Below, piece by piece: positions 61,820 through 64,000 of a DNA stretch of 64,000 nucleotides (within the stretch, counting starts at the first letter, position 1; the number at the start of each line of letters is the position of its first letter). The position numbers were made by a program, and so were the translations under genes. The notes under the pieces are model-generated. The model ran no database searches, was not told the origin of the DNA, and saw only the letters and a list, made by a program, of their open reading frames with translations. The stretch spans positions 1,736,001 through 1,800,000 of the forward strand of contig NW_008481808.1 of assembly GCF_000365145.1 (NCBI RefSeq), in the 5' to 3' direction. Origin of the DNA: Cyphellophora europaea CBS 101466. Its lineage: Eukaryota; Ascomycota; Eurotiomycetes; Chaetothyriales; Cyphellophoraceae.

Positions 61820-62448
61820 TCACTGGGGCTCCCAAGCTCCATCGCCCCTGTCATGATCCCAGAACAACATTGGTCTATCCAGCCCACAGTTCTCTTCCGG
61901 TTTGATTCCCTTTTTCGCCGGCGACCTTGGATCTACTCGCCAAATCCTCTTCACATTTGGATTTATCGTCAGATACGGCAGCTCGATCCGCGTCCGCACC
62001 GAATCCGCCGTAAAATCCACACCAGCTGGCGCAAAGATGTATGCATCGGGGTGCACCGCTGCCTTGGCGAGCGCCTTGCACCAGCAGTTGGCGAAATCGG
62101 CCAATACTCGAACTTCCCATCTGTGGATGCTTTGGCCTCCTTCTTCAACCAACCCACGATCCATGCGAATGGACCAAATTGCGGGTACCCGAGCTCACTG
62201 TAGGCGACTGCACGGTGCTGGACGTCAGCTACGCCATCTGCCGCTGAGTTGCGCATGCGGTCAACAATCTGCTTGACGGACGCTAGCTGATCGTCGCAGA
62301 CGAAGTCGTTCTTCTCGGCTGACCATTCGCATTGGCGGACCTGGAGTGCGGCGCATGTGTTGGTTGCGACTGTGGAAGGAAGGGCTTGCGTGATGGGAAG
62401 TAGGTGGGTGAGGGTACTAATGAGCCAGAGCGAAGGGAGAGTCTTCAT
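61820..62448 (-). pseudogene. Secreted protein paralog 2, frame broken
   Basis: ATG at 62448 opens a signal peptide (MKTLPSLWLISTLTHLLPI...) and a mature part homologous to paralog 1 (RQCEWS, VCDDQLASVKQIVDRMRN, WIVGWLKKEAK). Near 62110-62135 the frame ends up one base off: downstream family sequence (ADFANCWCKALAKAAVHP, YLTINPNVKRIWRVDPR, RPMLFWDHDRGDG) is in another frame and runs to TGA 61820-61822. Relative to paralog 1 about 25 residues around the intron are missing at that point, so the best reading is a deletion across the exon-intron junction. Read unspliced, the first frame would stop shortly after with an unrelated tail. No GT...AG pair rescues it. The final Cys-containing tail of paralog 1 is also absent. 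Confidence 0.6.
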
Positions 62449-62639
62449 GATGGTGTTTCGTGCAGAAGCGCGTGGTTGAGGTAGGTTGACATCAGAAATC
62501 TTGTGAGAGAGGAGCACTGATTGTTGGGATGACCATATGCTACTCAACAGCAGACTCGAAGTGACTCCCCTCTTTGTGGTGGTCATGCAGCCTCATCACC
62601 CTGCTCGGTTTGCTGGACATTCATCCCTTGTGTACTTGA

Positions 62640-63337
62640 TCAGGTGACAGGGCACGTGTCTGTGATTTCCAGCTCATCGTCCTTCCTGTAACGACTCCAT
62701 AGAAGCTCAATCTTTCCGCCACCGTGCTCGACAGGCCGAGGATCGACTCTGTAGATTTCTTTGACCTTGGGATTCTGGGTCAGGGCCGGATATTCAATCG
62801 AAGGCCAGACAGTCAGTGGATTCCGTTGTAGGTCATGGGCCGTGAACTGCGGGCATTAGCAGATGGTCTGTTCAGAGTAGGCGCAACGTACGATGAAAGC
62901 AGTCGGATGGACCGCAGCTGCGGCGCTGACCTGACAGAAACACCTATCGAAGGTTGCTGCCGCTGATTCCTTAAGGGAATATTTCTGCTCGAAGAACTAC
63001 TCGTACTTCTCAATCCACTGTGTCTGGGCTTTCATCCCTTTTATTAGGTCAATACAATACCGACCGGTCACGATAGACCTGGCGAAGGCCTCTGTTATTT
63101 ACAACGACGACTCAAAGATGATTCTGACCAGTAATAGTTGTCACCGAAGCCCTTTTCTTTCAGCCAGGCATCAAATAAGGCATGAGGCTGTTCGATGTCA
63201 CCGAGAGCTGAGTAGAACACCGCACGATGACTTGCATCCGCTCCTCCGCCATTATCTGTGTCGTGAACTCGATCGATGATTTGTTGCAAGGTGGGCATTT
63301 GATCATCACACTTGAAGTTGATGCTTCCGTCCTCCAC
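62640..63337 (-). pseudogene. Secreted protein paralog 3, degraded
   Basis: Exons 63103-63337 (plus uncertain 5' part), 62892-63037 and 62640-62846 align with paralog 1. Intron 1 (63038-63102, GTAAAT donor, GACCTAAT branch point, AAAAG acceptor) sits at the same site and phase as that of paralog 1, and intron 2 (62847-62891) has GTACGT, GCTAAT and CGCAG. Coding blocks include FKCDDQMPTLQQIIDRVHD, SHRAVFYSALGD, RCFCQVSAAAAVHP, YPALTQNPKVKEIYRVDPRP and ELLWSRYRKDD. Two in-frame stops break it: TAG in exon 2 (KYE then FFEQK) and TAA just before the first cysteine (63365-63367, after SDE). No intact signal peptide with an ATG remains. An expressed truncated form is possible but unlikely. Confidence 0.6.
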
Positions 63338-63471
63338 GCACCGACGTGGCGCTACGGTAATACCTTATTCATCGGAAGCAACCGCGAACAAGATCTTGAG
63401 AGATGTCCAACATGCTCACACCATGAGTCAGAAACTGGTATGTCTTCTCTTGTTGTTTTGGACGCCAGCTA

Positions 63472-64000
63472 ATGCCACCAGAGCACACCTGGAGCGACTG
63501 GACAGGTCTTCTGAGCTCTAAGTCTCCACCTACGTCCATCGTGACCGTCACCGCAGAAGAAAGAACTACAACGACCATCTCAATCCCACGGCAGAGCAGC
63601 AGCCATTCGACAAGCTCACCGACTGCTCTAGACTCACAGACCCCTACTACTTCGATCCTACAAAGTACTGCGACCACTACATCGGGTATTGAGAGTAAGT
63701 CTCCTCCAGGTACAAGCTCGCTGACCAGCTCGCGATCTTTAGATGCCTCGACTGCGTCTACGCCGAGCGATCCGAGTTTGACAGGCTCAACGTCTACGAA
63801 TACACCATCAGGGACTTCAACTTCAATCATACAAACAGCAAGCAGTGCCGCAGGCTCACTTCGGTCAACTTCTAGCACTCCGAGTCCCTCCAGACCGAAC
63901 GCCTCCAGTTCAATGTCAAGCTCAGCGAATGCGCCTTCGCGAGCCACTAGCCGTTCTCCTTCAAGCAATTTAATATCTAGCACCCAACGTTCGAGCAGTC
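63472..64000 (+). CDS. Ser/Thr-rich protein, partial, runs off the window
   Basis: From ATG 63472 the + frame stays open to the window edge and is about half Ser+Thr (TSIVTVTAEERTTTTISIP and on), the composition of mucin-like, wall-anchored or secreted fungal proteins. A perfect-looking 48-nt intron at 63695-63742 (GTAAGT, GCTGAC, TTTAG) keeps the frame. Just upstream, ATG 63423 opens a frame with a good signal peptide (MSQKLVCLLLLFWTPANA), but it stops after 32 codons and is in a different frame from the Ser/Thr part. A GTATGT...CACCAG intron at 63438-63481 does not connect them either. So the true start is unresolved, or the gene has a frameshift near 63510. The large minus-strand ORF is its mirror. 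Confidence 0.45.
   Translation, partial: MPPEHTWSDWTGLLSSKSPPTSIVTVTAEERTTTTISIPRQSSSHSTSSPTALDSQTPTTSILQSTATTTSGIESKSPPGTSSLTSSRSLDASTASTPSDPSLTGSTSTNTPSGTSTSIIQTASSAAGSLRSTSSTPSPSRPNASSSMSSSANAPSRATSRSPSSNLISSTQRSSS

Noticed and set aside
63369..63983. 204-aa Val/Glu/Leu-rich ORF on minus at the right end
   Set aside because: Its composition is what the complement of Ser/Thr codons gives; a mirror of the Ser/Thr-rich frame.
1..64000. tRNA, rRNA and CRISPR features
   Set aside because: GTTCGA-type B-box matches lie in coding or unstructured contexts without a partner A box; no rRNA-like sequence; CRISPR is not expected in a fungus and no spaced repeats were seen.

Overview
The window looks like nuclear DNA of a filamentous ascomycete (Pezizomycotina; a dothideomycete is my impression, not a proof). 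Introns are short (43-121 nt), mostly with GT(A/G)NGT donors, CTRAC-like branch points and YAG acceptors. Genes are monocistronic on both strands, and the gene set is fungal (Tea1/KelA, Kog1, Rdh54, trifunctional His4, Zn2Cys6 factors, fungal MFS transporters). I resolved exon structures by reading frames across splice sites by hand. Starts were moved to the first good ATG wherever the open frame began at TTG, CTG or GTG.

Left arm (0.6-19.1 kb), all on +: a kelch/coiled-coil polarity protein (Tea1/KelA), the TORC1 subunit Kog1/Raptor, a long-chain fatty alcohol oxidase, an MFS transporter with a long disordered N-terminus whose frame carries an in-frame TAG, and an intact DHA1-type MFS transporter.

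Middle (19.1-35.7 kb): a gene-poor stretch. It holds several decayed reading frames on the minus strand (20.3-21.6, 22.5-23.3, 24.0-24.6, 31.1-31.35, 34.4-34.55 kb), a 12-nt-period repeat, fold-back sequences and many copies of a TAGGTA/TACCTA motif. Only three probably live genes sit here: an alpha/beta hydrolase, a Zn2Cys6 factor and, divergent from it, a small cysteine-rich gene.

Right arm (35.8-60.1 kb), dense and mostly housekeeping: MsrA, cytosolic Phe-tRNA synthetase alpha subunit, ribosomal protein S21 (eS21), an LCHN/DENND11-type protein with a GC-AG intron, Rdh54, a transcription-factor-like protein without a zinc cluster, two single-pass membrane proteins, a BTB protein, a Munc13-like C2/MUN protein (Ync13), a short-chain dehydrogenase and His4.

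Right end (60.3-64 kb): a tandem array of three related small secreted, cysteine-containing proteins, of which only the first is intact, followed by a Ser/Thr-rich reading frame that runs off the edge. This array is the best candidate in the window for an undescribed, fast-evolving system. The gene-poor block with its relics and palindromic motif is the second.
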